From an uncultured Bacilli bacterium (GTDB lineage: Bacteria; Bacillota_I; Bacilli_A; RF39; UBA660): a stretch of 57,349 nt of DNA. The stretch spans positions 1-57,349 of the forward strand of contig CAKOXX010000007.1 in assembly GCA_934130405.1 (NCBI GenBank). Direction: 5' to 3'. The notes below the pieces were generated by a model that did no database searches, was not told the origin of the DNA, and was given only the letters and a program-made list of their open reading frames with translations. Positions 41,255 to 49,826 of this stretch are shown in pieces; positions within the stretch are counted from its first letter, which is position 1, and the number at the start of each line of letters is the position of its first letter. A program made the position numbers and the translations under genes.

Positions 41255-42094
41255 GTGAATTTATCTTTTGATTTAAATGATTATCTTTTAATCTGGAATT
41301 TACTTTTCCAAACATCAATTTCTAATGAAACCCAAAGACTTAAAGAAAAGCTTTGGAAGAACTATCGCCATCTTTATAAAGCACTATATAAAGAAGAAGC
41401 TAAAATCTTGAAAGATCCTAAAAATTACATACCTGATGATGATACTATCTTTGATATGGTAAAAGCAACTGATGTATATAAAAAAATAAGAAAAGAAACA
41501 GAAGAATATCGTCTTTTCTTAATGCATTACTATGATGAAATGAAGAAAACTATAAACAATTATTTTAAAGATATCATTCGTTTTGATATAAAAATGTATC
41601 ACGTCTTAGTAATTAATCCAAGATTTAATGCCGTTGAGATGAAAACCGTAAAAAGTAGAAAAGTAAATACCATCTCATGGGGAATGATGAATGACCAAAA
41701 TGATGGAGAATTAGCAATTATCTCTATAATAAGTCATACTTTAAGAAAAGAATTAAAAGACTATGAAACAGATTATCAAGAAATAGTTGATGGTGTAGTA
41801 GAACTTGCTATTGATAATGAATTAGCAACTAGAATAAAAGGGAAAAGTTATTATTTAAAAGGAGACAACTCCTTAAAGTTCTTGAAAAAACAGATATATC
41901 CATATTTTCTAATGTATCTTGGCAGTAATAAAGATGAAATGATTAATTATATGGCAAGAGACAATATCATCTTTGATGTTGATAACTATACCTTTACAAG
42001 AAGTCTTGCTGCTAGCAATTTAAAAGAATTTATCTCTTTTTGTATAGAAAATCAGAAATATATTTTGCAAATAGAAGAACTAGAAATTATTTAA
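41255..42094 (+). CDS. Hypothetical protein upstream of polC
   Basis: The 279-aa protein starts at GTG 41255 with GGGGGAG. It is soluble and mainly helical: YLLIWNLLFQTSISNETQRL, EEYRLFLMHYYDEMKKTINN, and a second half with VNTISWGMMNDQNDGELAII and VDGVVELAIDNELATRI. Fourteen bases separate it from polC, so it is probably co-transcribed. I recognise no family. A replication-linked role is an inference from position. Confidence 0.75.
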   Translation: MNLSFDLNDYLLIWNLLFQTSISNETQRLKEKLWKNYRHLYKALYKEEAKILKDPKNYIPDDDTIFDMVKATDVYKKIRKETEEYRLFLMHYYDEMKKTINNYFKDIIRFDIKMYHVLVINPRFNAVEMKTVKSRKVNTISWGMMNDQNDGELAIISIISHTLRKELKDYETDYQEIVDGVVELAIDNELATRIKGKSYYLKGDNSLKFLKKQIYPYFLMYLGSNKDEMINYMARDNIIFDVDNYTFTRSLAASNLKEFISFCIENQKYILQIEELEII

Positions 42095-42108
42095 GCGGAG
42101 GGTAAGGT

Positions 42109-45100
42109 ATGCAAAAAGAAGTTAGTATTTTATTAGATAAAATGGGGATTGATTATACTAATTCTTCTTTTTTTGACTCTTTAAAACTTGAAAAAGTAGT
42201 AGTAGAAGAAAAAAGTGGAGAGTGGGATATCTATCTAAATAATGAAGCATTATTAGATGTAGAAGCTTATAAAGAATTAGAAGAAAATAAAGATAAACTA
42301 GGAAAAGCTAATATTTATTATGACATAACTTCTATAGATAATAATATATTACTTTCTTATTATAAAACCCTACTAGAACTAGCAAAAGAAAAAAATGACT
42401 TAAGTATTTTGGAACCATATTTATCTAACTTAATCTTAGAAGATGATAACTTACTTTTAGTAGCTAGTAATACAATTGAAGAGCGAAGACTTATAAAAAT
42501 AAAAGACATTATCACACCATATTATAAAAGACTAGGGTATTCTAAAGATATTGAAATAGTAGTACGTGAAAATGAATCAATCAAAGAAGAAATAGAAGAA
42601 GAATTAGCAAAGATAAAAGTAGAGCCTATAAAGGTCGAAGAAGTAAAAGAAGAAAAGAAAGAATTTAAAAACTTTACACCAGGTCCTCGCCCTCGTAGAA
42701 GCAAAAAAAGAGATGAAGGTTGTATCTTAGGACTTGATATTAAACAAATGCCTATTAAGATTAGTATGATTCAAGGAGAAGATAATAACGTTATAGTAGA
42801 AGGTAATATCTTTGGTGTTGACTATTTTGAATCAAGTAAAAGTGAATTTAGAATTATTACTTTAAAAATAACAGATAATACTGATAGTATTCTTTGTAAA
42901 GTATTTTGTAATGAACAAGAAGAATATGAAAGACTTTGTAAAGAGTTAAAAGTTGGTAGGGACTTATTAATATCAGGTTATGTCAAAGAAGATGCTTTTG
43001 CTAAAGAGTTGGTATTAAATGCTAGAGATATAATGCCAGTTACTAAACATAAAGAAGAAATTCAAGATTTAAGTGACCGTAAAAGAGTAGAATTACATGC
43101 TCATACTAAGATGAGTCAGATGGATGGAGTAGTAGATGAAATAGCTCTTGTTAAACAAGCTATTAAATGGGGACATAAAGGTATTGCGATAACTGACCAT
43201 AATGGAGCCCAAGCTTTTCCACATGTTTATAACTTTGTAAGAGACTATAATAAAGGCAAAGAAGAAAACGAAAAATTTAAAGCAATTTATGGAACAGAAT
43301 TAGTAATGGTTGATGATAAAGTTGATATTGTTGTTCGTCCTAATAATGATGTTTTACTAGATGATACTTATGTTGTCTTCGACTTTGAAACGACTGGTTT
43401 TAATGCTGGTGGAGCAGACTCTATCATTGAAATTGGAGCAGTTAAAATGAAAGATGGGGTTATCTTAGAAAAATATGATGAGTTAATCAACCCTGGACGG
43501 CCACTTCCTCAGAAAATAGTAGATGTTACTAATATTACTGATATGATGCTTGAAGGAAAAAGAAGTGAAGAAGAAGCAGTTAAAGACTTCATTAACTGGT
43601 TTGGAGACTTACCAATGGTCGCTCACAATGCTAAATTCGATGTTTCTTTCCTAGAAATGGCTTATGAAAAGTATAATTTAGGTGAATTTAAAAACCCAGT
43701 TATAGATACTTTAGAGCTATCACGTACGCTTGATAATAATTATGCAAGACATAGTTTGTCTGCTTTAGTTAAAAGATACAATGTTCCTTGGGATGAAAAT
43801 GCTCACCATAGAGGTGATTACGATGCAGAAGGAACTGCACTTGTCTTCTATAAAATGCTAGAAAAATTAAATAATCGTAATATTGAAACAATGCAACAAA
43901 TGGCTACGATGGTTGATGAAAGTGAAATGTATAAGTATGGTACTTTAAATCATATCAATATTTTAACCCTTACTAAAAAAGGACTTAAAAATTTATTTAA
44001 GATAATTTCGTATGCTAATACAACTTATTTATATAAGACACCAAGAATACCAAGAAGTATTGTTGAACAGTACCGAGAAGATTTATTAATTGGTAGTGGT
44101 TGCTATGAATCAGAAGTTTTCCGTCAAGCAAAGAGTAAGAGTGAAGAGGAATTATCTAATGTCATAAGATTTTATGATTATGTAGAAGTTCAGCCACCAG
44201 AATGTTATCATCACTTAATCGATACAAGTGATTTTGGTAATGAAGTAGAATTAAATGCTCATATTGAAAAAATTATTAGAACTACTATTGAGGCTGGTAA
44301 ACTAATTGTAGCTACTGGTGATGTTCATCATTTAACAAGAGAAGATAAAATTTATCGTGAAATAATTGTAAATCAAAAAGTACCAGGTGGCGGACGTCAT
44401 CCATTAGCAAAGAGTAGTATTAAAGAAATACCATCTAATCATTTTCGAACTACTGATGAAATGCTTAATGACTTTTCTTTCCTAGATGAAGAGACAAGAA
44501 ACTTAATTGTTATTGATAATCCTAATAAGATTCTTGATATGGTAGAAGAAATAGAAGTTATCATTGAAACGGGCGGTATCCCATTCTCTCCTCGTATTGA
44601 TAAGAGTGTAGAAACAGTTACGGACTTAGTATTTACAAGAGCTTCTGATTGGTATGGTGACCCACTTCCTTACAATATTGAAGAGCGTATTAGTAAAGAG
44701 CTTTATGGTGATGGAATCTTTGAAGCGATTACAGCAGAAGTTAATCGTGAAAATATTAAAGAAGAAGATAAAGAAAAAGAACTATTCAAAAGATTACATA
44801 CTACCTTATTAAAAGGCTTTGATAGTGTTAAAGATAAAATTAGAGAAAACTTAAAAATAGTAAATCCTGAAATGAGTGATGAAGAAGTAGAAAAAACTTT
44901 ACCAAAGAAACTGGGAGGAGTTATTGGTGGTGGTTTCGACGTTATTTACTTAATTGCGCAGAAACTTGTTAAGCATTCAAATGATGATGGTTATATCGTT
45001 GGTTCCCGTGGTTCAGTTGGTTCAAGCTTCGTTGCTACAATGATGGGAATTACAGAAGTTAATGCACTACCTGCTCATTATCTATGTCGTAATAAAGATT

Positions 45101-46716
45101 GTAAATACTCAGAATTTATGGATGAAAATGGCGAACCTTACGGAAAGGAATATTCATCAGGTTATGACCTACCAGATAAGATTTGTCCAAAATGTGGTGG
45201 TAAACTTTCTAAAGAGGGTCAAGATATGCCATTTGCAACCTTCTTAGGATTTAATGCTGATAAAGTTCCTGATATCGACTTGAACTTCTCTGGGGAATAT
45301 CAGTGGCAAGCTCATGAATATACAAAAGTCTTATTCGGAGTTGATAATGTTTATCGTGCTGGTACCATTGGTACAGTAGCAGAAAAAACCGCTTTCGGTT
45401 ATGTTAAAGGTTATTTAGAAGAACATGGTATCGAAGGAAAAAGAAATGTCGAAATAGAACGACTTGCCATTGGATGTACAGGTGTTAAGAGAACAACTGG
45501 TCAGCACCCCGGAGGAATTGTTGTTATTCCTGGTTATATGGATGTTTTTGATTTTACACCATTCCAGTACCCTGCTGATGACAATACGTCATTATGGCGA
45601 ACTACGCACTTTGATTATCATGCCATTGACCAAGATGTTTTAAAACTTGATATACTAGGTCACGATGATCCGACCGTACTTAGAATGCTTCAAGATTTAT
45701 CAGGCCTTGATATAACAACTCTTCCTATGGATGACAAACGAATCTTTTCCCTTCTTTATAGCACTAAAGAACTAGGTGTTAGCGAAGAGCAGATTCTTTG
45801 TCCAACCGGAACTTTAGGTCTTCCTGAACTTGGTACTAACTTCGTTATTCAGATGTTAGTAGAAACAAAACCAAGTACCTTTGGTGAATTAGTTAAAATC
45901 TCTGGTTTATCACATGGTACTGATGTTTGGGCAGGAAATGCTAGTGAACTTATAAAAAACAAAATCGTTCCTTTTAAAGAAGTTATTGGATGTCGTGATG
46001 ATATAATGGTTAACTTGATGAACTGGGGAATGGAACCAAAACTAGCTTTCAAAATTATGGAGTTTGTTCGTAAAGGTAAAGCATCAAAAGACCCAGAAAC
46101 TTGGCAAGAATATGCTACTAAGATGAAAAATGCTAAGATACCTGATTGGTATATAGAGTCATGTCATAAGATTAAATACATGTTCCCGAAAGCCCATGCT
46201 TGTGCCTATGTTATGAGTGCCATTAGAATCGCTTGGTTTAAACTTTATCATCCATTATGGTATTATGCTGCATATTTCTCAATCAGAGAAGATGATTTTG
46301 ATATCGAAGCGATGATAAAAGGATATAACTCAATAAGAGCTAGATATGAAGACTTATTAGCAAAAGGCTATGAAGCCACAAATAAAGAAACTAATATAAT
46401 AGGTAGTTTACATGTCGCAATGGAAGCAACGGCAAGAGGAATTAAGTTTGCACCAATTTCAATTGAAAAAAGTGATGCCTCTCGTTTTGTTTTAGATGAT
46501 GAGCACGAAAATACTTTAATACCACCTTTTTCTACAATAGATGGTCTAGGTGGAGCTGTTGCTTCTACTATTGTTGATGAACGTAAAAAACAACCTTTCC
46601 TAAGTAAAGAAGATTTACAAAGAAGAGGAAAAGTATCAAAAACATTAATTGATAAAATGGATGCAATGGGAATAATAAGTAATTTACCAGATTCTAATCA
46701 ATTAAGTTTATTTTAG
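42109..46716 (+). CDS. polC: DNA polymerase III alpha subunit, PolC type
   Basis: PolC is the main replicative polymerase of low-GC Gram-positives. The 1535-aa protein has domains in order: an N-terminal domain, a Lys/Glu-rich linker (about 165-200), an OB fold (ILGLDIKQMPIKISMIQGED), and a PHP domain split by the exonuclease (RVELHAHTKMSQMDGVVDEI). The proofreading DEDD exonuclease has DFETTGFNAGG and HNAKFDVSFLEMAYE. The polymerase core has GFNADKVPDIDLNFSGEYQ, a zinc finger CRNKDCKY...CPKCGG, and TTGQHPGGIVVIPG. Length is near the B. subtilis protein (1437 aa). It opens an operon with the amber-interrupted gene 10 nt downstream. Confidence 0.97.
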   Translation: MQKEVSILLDKMGIDYTNSSFFDSLKLEKVVVEEKSGEWDIYLNNEALLDVEAYKELEENKDKLGKANIYYDITSIDNNILLSYYKTLLELAKEKNDLSILEPYLSNLILEDDNLLLVASNTIEERRLIKIKDIITPYYKRLGYSKDIEIVVRENESIKEEIEEELAKIKVEPIKVEEVKEEKKEFKNFTPGPRPRRSKKRDEGCILGLDIKQMPIKISMIQGEDNNVIVEGNIFGVDYFESSKSEFRIITLKITDNTDSILCKVFCNEQEEYERLCKELKVGRDLLISGYVKEDAFAKELVLNARDIMPVTKHKEEIQDLSDRKRVELHAHTKMSQMDGVVDEIALVKQAIKWGHKGIAITDHNGAQAFPHVYNFVRDYNKGKEENEKFKAIYGTELVMVDDKVDIVVRPNNDVLLDDTYVVFDFETTGFNAGGADSIIEIGAVKMKDGVILEKYDELINPGRPLPQKIVDVTNITDMMLEGKRSEEEAVKDFINWFGDLPMVAHNAKFDVSFLEMAYEKYNLGEFKNPVIDTLELSRTLDNNYARHSLSALVKRYNVPWDENAHHRGDYDAEGTALVFYKMLEKLNNRNIETMQQMATMVDESEMYKYGTLNHINILTLTKKGLKNLFKIISYANTTYLYKTPRIPRSIVEQYREDLLIGSGCYESEVFRQAKSKSEEELSNVIRFYDYVEVQPPECYHHLIDTSDFGNEVELNAHIEKIIRTTIEAGKLIVATGDVHHLTREDKIYREIIVNQKVPGGGRHPLAKSSIKEIPSNHFRTTDEMLNDFSFLDEETRNLIVIDNPNKILDMVEEIEVIIETGGIPFSPRIDKSVETVTDLVFTRASDWYGDPLPYNIEERISKELYGDGIFEAITAEVNRENIKEEDKEKELFKRLHTTLLKGFDSVKDKIRENLKIVNPEMSDEEVEKTLPKKLGGVIGGGFDVIYLIAQKLVKHSNDDGYIVGSRGSVGSSFVATMMGITEVNALPAHYLCRNKDCKYSEFMDENGEPYGKEYSSGYDLPDKICPKCGGKLSKEGQDMPFATFLGFNADKVPDIDLNFSGEYQWQAHEYTKVLFGVDNVYRAGTIGTVAEKTAFGYVKGYLEEHGIEGKRNVEIERLAIGCTGVKRTTGQHPGGIVVIPGYMDVFDFTPFQYPADDNTSLWRTTHFDYHAIDQDVLKLDILGHDDPTVLRMLQDLSGLDITTLPMDDKRIFSLLYSTKELGVSEEQILCPTGTLGLPELGTNFVIQMLVETKPSTFGELVKISGLSHGTDVWAGNASELIKNKIVPFKEVIGCRDDIMVNLMNWGMEPKLAFKIMEFVRKGKASKDPETWQEYATKMKNAKIPDWYIESCHKIKYMFPKAHACAYVMSAIRIAWFKLYHPLWYYAAYFSIREDDFDIEAMIKGYNSIRARYEDLLAKGYEATNKETNIIGSLHVAMEATARGIKFAPISIEKSDASRFVLDDEHENTLIPPFSTIDGLGGAVASTIVDERKKQPFLSKEDLQRRGKVSKTLIDKMDAMGIISNLPDSNQLSLF

Positions 46717-46726
46717 AGGATAAGAT

Positions 46727-47635
46727 ATGGAAAAAGAAACATTAAATAATATTTTATTAGGAATAATGGATGTCTAGAATGAAGATTTACCCAATGATAA
46801 GAAACATCAAGTATTAAGTGATTTATGGACTAAATATTATAAATTAAGTGAAAAGACTGGTATAAAATTAGATTTTGCTTATCAATTATACTTAATTGGA
46901 GAAAGCGAAAGCTATATTATTAATGAAGAACCTGAAAGATTTGTAGTTGATAAGGATGAACTAAATATAGCTATTAATCATCTAGAAGAAGGAAATGGCC
47001 TAACTATTGGTGAGATAGAGACACTTTTACAAGCAAGTGTTGAAAATGCTAGAAGTAATTTTGCTAATCTAGGGATAGATGTAAAAACTAATTCTTTAAA
47101 TGGTTTTTGTGAGTTAGGTCAAGCTTTGACTTTAATGCCCTTAGAAAACCTAGGTTTAAAAGTAACTAAAAACAGTGCTAAAGAATCTTTTGATTATCCA
47201 TTTAATCATGTTTTTGGAACAGTAACCTTTCCGTATCAAGGTGCTAATGGAACAGAAGAGAAAACTTATTTAATTGATTCTACTTATCGTCAGTTCTTTA
47301 CAACAAATAGATGTAACGAAGGAAGATATTATCAGGAGGAAGAAAATACGGGACTTAAAGTAGCGCCAGATCCAGGTTATTTTATGGAAGATGAAACATT
47401 TGCAAGAAACTTAATGCGTAATGGTTATGTTCCATTAACTAAAGAAACTGCTACTAAATATGGTGAAGCTTTTTATAAAGCAAGTATTCCATTAGGAAAA
47501 CAAGAAAATTTAAATAATAGTAAGATAAATTATTATGAAAATATAATAAATAGTAATGAAGATTATAAAGTTGATAAAGAAGAATTAGAGGGGCTTAATC
47601 TAAAATTTAGAGATAGTAATAAAACAATGAAATAG
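46727..47635 (+). pseudogene. Papain/transglutaminase-fold protein with in-frame amber codon
   Basis: From ATG 46727 (GAGGATAAG site) the frame runs to 47635 (302 codons) apart from a TAG at 46775-46777, codon 17, in ...LGIMDV-stop-NEDLPNDKKH. A C-to-T change from CAG would explain it. The rest is intact and shows a Cys-His-Asp order: Cys in NGFCELGQAL (residue 128), His in FNHVFGTV (161) and Asp in TYLIDSTYRQFF (184), like papain or transglutaminase cores. The nearest later ATG is 47126, after the Cys, so restart would lose the nucleophile. Readthrough, new mutation or assembly error remain open. Confidence 0.7.
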
Positions 47636-47650
47636 TAGGGGGAAAATTAA

Positions 47651-47923
47651 ATGTTTAGAACTTATTTTGATACATTTGCCATGTCAACATCACTATCAAC
47701 AACTTATACAGCACTTGAAAATGAAGTAGAGAATTCACAAATAACAACATTAGCAACAGCTACTTCTATTCTTGCTAGAAGTGTCGATGTTAAAGCAGAA
47801 CAGATGAACATGGCAGTGTCATATATTGAGGCACTAACTGATGATGAGTTAGCAAATTTAACTACTAAGTTAGAGACAAAACAAACAGAATTAGAAAACG
47901 GAAAAACTTATACATTAAAGTAA
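47651..47923 (+). CDS. Small protein, duplicated family, copy 1
   Basis: The 90-aa protein starts after GGGGG, 15 nt behind the amber-interrupted gene. Its second half (MNMAVSYIEALTDDELANLT and KLETKQTELENGKTYTLK) is closely matched by the next gene, so the two are a duplicated pair. The N-terminal half is Thr/Ser/Ala-rich (FAMSTSLSTTYTALENEVEN). No signal peptide or transmembrane helix is seen. I recognise no family. Small size, helical nature and duplication next to a protease-like gene suggest a substrate or partner of it. Confidence 0.75.
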   Translation: MFRTYFDTFAMSTSLSTTYTALENEVENSQITTLATATSILARSVDVKAEQMNMAVSYIEALTDDELANLTTKLETKQTELENGKTYTLK

Positions 47924-47930
47924 ATTAGTA

Positions 47931-47958
47931 TTGCTTTTTACTGATAATGTGATAAACT
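47931..47958 (+). promoter_or_regulatory. Possible promoter between the duplicated genes
   Basis: TTGCTT (47931-47936) and TAAACT (47953-47958), spaced by 16 bp, lie 36 bp before the second copy. Confidence 0.35.
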
Positions 47959-47993
47959 AAAACCTGCTTAGAAAATTAAGGAGGTTTTAATTT

Positions 47994-48269
47994 ATGAATT
48001 TATTGGAAATGCTTACAACAGTATTTGTATTAGATGAAGTAGCAGGATGTAAATGTAAAACAGATGAAACATCAACAGTTCTTACTGCAACATCTTTTAT
48101 ATCTGCTATGAGTAATGGAAATATTGATATGGAGAAAATGAATACAACGGTATCTTATATAGAATCATTAAGTGATGATGAATTAGCAAACTTAACAGTT
48201 AAATTAGATAAGAAAGAAGAAAGTCTAAAGGAAGTAAAAACTTATAGATTAAAAAAATATAATGGATAA
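47994..48269 (+). CDS. Small protein, duplicated family, copy 2
   Basis: The 91-aa protein shares with copy 1 the segment MNTTVSYIESLSDDELANLT and a Lys/Glu helix ending in KTYRLK. The N-terminal half differs: hydrophobic (MNLLEMLTTVFVLDEVAG) with two Cys (CKCK), then LTATSFISAM, which parallels LATATSILAR of copy 1. GGAGG lies 9 nt upstream. The next gene overlaps its end by 8 nt. Function unknown. Confidence 0.75.
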   Translation: MNLLEMLTTVFVLDEVAGCKCKTDETSTVLTATSFISAMSNGNIDMEKMNTTVSYIESLSDDELANLTVKLDKKEESLKEVKTYRLKKYNG

Positions 48270-49038
48270 TTTAGCAAAAGAAGAATTAGATAGAAAAATA
48301 AAAATCTATGAAAAGTTAGGTGCTCTTCAGTTTCAAAAAGTAGTATTTAAGCTAGAAAAAATAAAATTTAGTATTATCAACAAATACTTTCCAAGCTATA
48401 TCAAATTTACAGATAAAATTCTTGATTTTAAAGCAAGGTCAAGATTAAGAAAAGCTAAGACAGAAGATGAGAAAACTAAAATAAAGAAATTGATTCGTTA
48501 TAGTAAAATGCTTAATAGAAGAGAATTAAATACTTTAAAAAATAGAAATTATCATATAAATAATAATGATCCCACTGTTATCTATGACTATCTTGAATGG
48601 AATAAAAGTATTCATAAGAAGGGGTTAATAACTAATATCGTTTCCTTACCAATCTTGGTAGGGTTAGCTTCTCTTTCTGTCCCTTATACAATACCATTTA
48701 TAGCTTTAGAAACATTTAGTGCAATTGTTAACTTTGAATGTATTAATATTCAAAATTATAATATTTGTCGGTATAGGAAAATAGAACCATTACTTGAAAA
48801 AAGAAAACAAAGAGAAGTTAAAAATAATATTGAAAGATATGGTAAAGCTTCTGAAGTAATCTATAATAGTGTAGAGAAAAGTGATACTAAATTACCAAGT
48901 ATAGATGAGATTGTAGAAAATATTACTACTAAGGAACAAGCAGAGCAAATGAAAGAATTATTAGAAAAAATAGCAAATGAGCGAAAAGTAAATTCTCCTG
49001 GTGTAACTACATATCAATTTGTCAAAAAAAAGTCTTAA
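48262..49038 (+). CDS. Membrane protein of the amber-gene cluster
   Basis: The 258-aa protein overlaps copy 2 by 8 nt. It is basic and helical, with two close hydrophobic segments (LITNIVSLPILVGLASLSV, then TIPFIALETFSAIVNFECI, about 120-160). Long charged helices lie on both sides (SRLRKAKTEDEKTKIKKLIR; IVENITTKEQAEQMKELLEK). Both ends are probably cytoplasmic. I recognise no family. It closes the polC-linked accessory cluster, with a terminator at its stop. Confidence 0.75.
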   Translation: MDNLAKEELDRKIKIYEKLGALQFQKVVFKLEKIKFSIINKYFPSYIKFTDKILDFKARSRLRKAKTEDEKTKIKKLIRYSKMLNRRELNTLKNRNYHINNNDPTVIYDYLEWNKSIHKKGLITNIVSLPILVGLASLSVPYTIPFIALETFSAIVNFECINIQNYNICRYRKIEPLLEKRKQREVKNNIERYGKASEVIYNSVEKSDTKLPSIDEIVENITTKEQAEQMKELLEKIANERKVNSPGVTTYQFVKKKS

Positions 49039-49058
49039 AATATAAGACTTTTTCTTTT
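49027..49058 (+). terminator. Terminator closing the cluster
   Basis: AAAAAGTCTTA and TAAGACTTTTT form a perfect 11-bp stem containing the stop codon, then CTTTT. Confidence 0.85.
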
Positions 49059-49066
49059 AATAATGT

Positions 49067-49072
49067 TATAAT
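49067..49072 (+). promoter_or_regulatory. Extended -10 promoter of the hydrolase-murF-ddl operon
   Basis: TATAAT with TG one base upstream (ATGTTATAAT), 22 bp before the hydrolase start. No strong -35 is seen. Confidence 0.5.
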
Positions 49073-49093
49073 TAAGACTAAAGGAGGCAGTGT

Positions 49094-49825
49094 ATGACGG
49101 AAAAAGTAAACCTAGATGATATTAATTACATACAATATGGTAATGATAAAGGTAAAGATATTATTTTATTACATGGTTGGGGTCAGAATATTGAAATGAT
49201 GCAACCTTTAGGTAACTTACTTGCTGATAATTATCATATTACTATTATTGATTTACCAGGGTTTGGAAAGAGTAAGGAACCAAAAGTGGCATTATCTGTG
49301 ATGGATTATACTGATATTGTTCATAGTTTAGTAGAAAAATTAAATATTAAAAAACCAACATTAATTGGACATTCCTTTGGAGGAAGAATATCTATTTGTT
49401 ATGGAGCTACTTATGAAGTTGAGAAATTAGTATTGTGTGGTTCACCTTGTGTTAGAACAAAGAAAGGTTTAACTCTCAAAGAAAAAATGCTAAAGACTGC
49501 TAAGAAGCTACCAGGTATGGAGAAAGTAGCAGATATTGCTAAAAATTATATCGGGTCTACTGATTATAAAAATGCTAGTCCTATAATGAAAGAAATACTA
49601 GTTAAAACAGTAAATGAAGATTTATCTGATTATGCTCGAAAAATAAAAGTACCAGTTATCTTAATTTGGGGTGAATATGATGAAGCAGCACCAATTGAGG
49701 AAGGTAGAATGTTAGAAGGTCTTCTACAAGATGGAGCGATGATAGTCTTACCCGGCACTCATTATGCTTACTTGGAAAATCTTTATCAAGTAGGTTCTAT
49801 TATTAATAAATTTATGGAGGAATAA
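49094..49825 (+). CDS. Alpha/beta-hydrolase
   Basis: The 243-aa protein is a compact alpha/beta hydrolase: oxyanion segment IILLHGWGQN, nucleophile GHSFGGR (Ser near residue 93), Asp in VPVILIWGEYDEAAPIEEGR (near 198) and His in LPGTHYAYLEN (near 222). All catalytic residues are present. AAGGAGG precedes the start. It is 1 nt from murF, so it forms an operon with cell-wall genes. A role in wall precursor or lipid turnover is possible but not shown. Confidence 0.9.
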   Translation: MTEKVNLDDINYIQYGNDKGKDIILLHGWGQNIEMMQPLGNLLADNYHITIIDLPGFGKSKEPKVALSVMDYTDIVHSLVEKLNIKKPTLIGHSFGGRISICYGATYEVEKLVLCGSPCVRTKKGLTLKEKMLKTAKKLPGMEKVADIAKNYIGSTDYKNASPIMKEILVKTVNEDLSDYARKIKVPVILIWGEYDEAAPIEEGRMLEGLLQDGAMIVLPGTHYAYLENLYQVGSIINKFMEE

Positions 49826-49826
49826 A

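Noticed and set aside
46727..47635. Alternative genetic code (TAG or TGA read as an amino acid)
   Set aside because: TAG and TGA end many clearly complete genes here (polC, murF, tex; YitT, pdp), and tryptophans are TGG.
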